From positions 1 through 50,165 of the forward strand of contig JAGRHC010000013.1 in the NCBI GenBank assembly GCA_020445145.1: 50,165 nucleotides of DNA, given 5' to 3'. The notes beneath the pieces were generated by a model, which did no database searches, was not told the DNA's origin, and saw only the letters and a program-made list of their open reading frames with translations. The translations under genes and the position numbers were made by a program. Source of the DNA: Alphaproteobacteria bacterium (GTDB lineage Bacteria > Pseudomonadota > Alphaproteobacteria > Micavibrionales > Micavibrionaceae). Positions 49,644 through 50,165 of this stretch are shown one piece after another (within the stretch, counting starts at the first letter, position 1; every line of letters starts with the position of its first letter).

Positions 49644-50165
49644 TTATTTTTTGGTCGTTGCGCCGGCGATGGATTTCAGGCTACTGATGAGGTCGAGCGG
49701 GATGGGGAGTATGATCGTGTTGCCCTTGGCGTTTACGAATTCGTTCATCGTGCCGAGATAGCGGAGTTGCATGGTTTCGGGGCGACGCGCCAGAATGGTT
49801 GCGGCTTCGTCGAGTTGTTGAGCTGCTTGCAATTCCCCTTCGGCGTTGATGATCTTGGCACGGCGTTCGCGTTCGGCTTCGGCCTGTTTGGCGATGGCAC
49901 GGATCATGGTCTGGTCGATATCGACGTTTTTGATTTCAACATTGGTGACCTTGATGCCCCAGCCTTCGGTCTGGTGATCGAGGATGCTCTGGATGTCTTC
50001 GTTGAGTTTTTCGCGTTTGCTGAGCATTTCGTCGAGGTCGTGTTTGCCGAGGACGGAGCGCAGCGTGGTTTGTGCGAGCTGGCTGGTGGCGGTGATGAAG
50101 TCTTCGACCTTGTTGACGGCCATGCCAGGATCGACGACGCGGTAGTAGAGGACGGCGTTGACCTT
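49644..50165 (-). CDS. SPFH/stomatin-like (slipin) protein, cut by the right edge
   Basis: At least 173 residues; the frame is open to the right edge, so the N-terminus is missing. The visible part begins [13 protein letters not shown] and covers the second half of the SPFH domain ([38 protein letters not shown]), then an Ala/Glu/Arg coiled-coil ([14 protein letters not shown]) and the C-terminal oligomerisation region ([12 protein letters not shown]). Bacterial slipins form ring-like membrane scaffolds, often with an NfeD protease partner. It converges on the pilin gene. Confidence 0.93.
   Translation of the reverse strand, partial: KVNAVLYYRVVDPGMAVNKVEDFITATSQLAQTTLRSVLGKHDLDEMLSKREKLNEDIQSILDHQTEGWGIKVTNVEIKNVDIDQTMIRAIAKQAEAERERRAKIINAEGELQAAQQLDEAATILARRPETMQLRYLGTMNEFVNAKGNTIILPIPLDLISSLKSIAGATTKK

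Overview
The window reads as a chromosome segment of an alphaproteobacterium. The evidence is an NDUFS4-type complex I accessory subunit, an ECF sigma/NrsF pair, a TIGR01459-type HAD hydrolase, an RlpA-DacC-Tmk-HolB-MetG-TatD-MBL gene order, and moderate rather than high GC. A Micavibrio-like lineage is a guess from memory of such gene sets; nothing in the window proves it.

Layout. Positions 1-12.7 kb hold housekeeping and envelope genes: a gene cut by the left edge, miaB, a 2-hydroxyacid dehydrogenase, a small secreted protein, a sodium/amino-acid (AGCS) symporter, a HAD hydrolase, a patatin-like lipase, an MsbA-like ABC exporter overlapping an alpha/beta hydrolase, a CBS protein, a DUF192 protein, tRNA-Pro, the sigma/anti-sigma pair and an NDUFS4 homologue. 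At 12.7-20.3 kb, behind tRNA-Arg(TCT), lies an integrated element of about 7.3 kb. It is bounded by a perfect 19-bp direct repeat (12799-12817 and 20105-20123). Its minus-strand genes are a tyrosine integrase, a HigB/HigA-like toxin-antitoxin pair, an unknown 382-aa protein, an AlpA-like HTH protein, an unknown 219-aa protein, a RepA-like ATPase and a TubC_N-like small protein. Its plus-strand end has a strongly structured RNA region ending in a terminator, an interrupted gene for a secreted protein, and a secreted or membrane-anchored protein. A decayed copy of the 3' half of tRNA-Arg lies outside the right repeat and looks like an older integration scar.

Positions 20.4-32.3 kb return to core genes: an ABC exporter, tRNA-Ser(TGA), a small K+ channel, a lytic transglycosylase, RlpA, a D,D-carboxypeptidase, then tmk-holB-metG-tatD-MBL in a tight overlapping series, and a convergent eukaryotic-type glutamine synthetase (GSII).

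Positions 32.4-49.6 kb form a long, nearly unidirectional MSHA/type IVa pilus locus: GspE/MshE ATPase, GspF/MshG platform protein (apparently starting at an ATC codon), a PilM/PilN-like fusion, PilO-like and PilP/MshK-like proteins, an ABC ATPase, a TPR protein, prepilin peptidase, PilT, PilU, an MshL-type secretin, an ABC-2-type permease, a membrane-anchored TPR-like protein, a membrane-linked AraC-type regulator and a major pilin with a strong terminator. An SPFH/stomatin-family gene enters from the right edge.

The best candidates for new biology are the structured leader-like RNA inside the element, the satellite-like element itself, the ABC transporter halves embedded in the pilus locus, and the non-canonical start of the GspF-like gene. 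No CRISPR array, rRNA operon or insertion sequence was seen.
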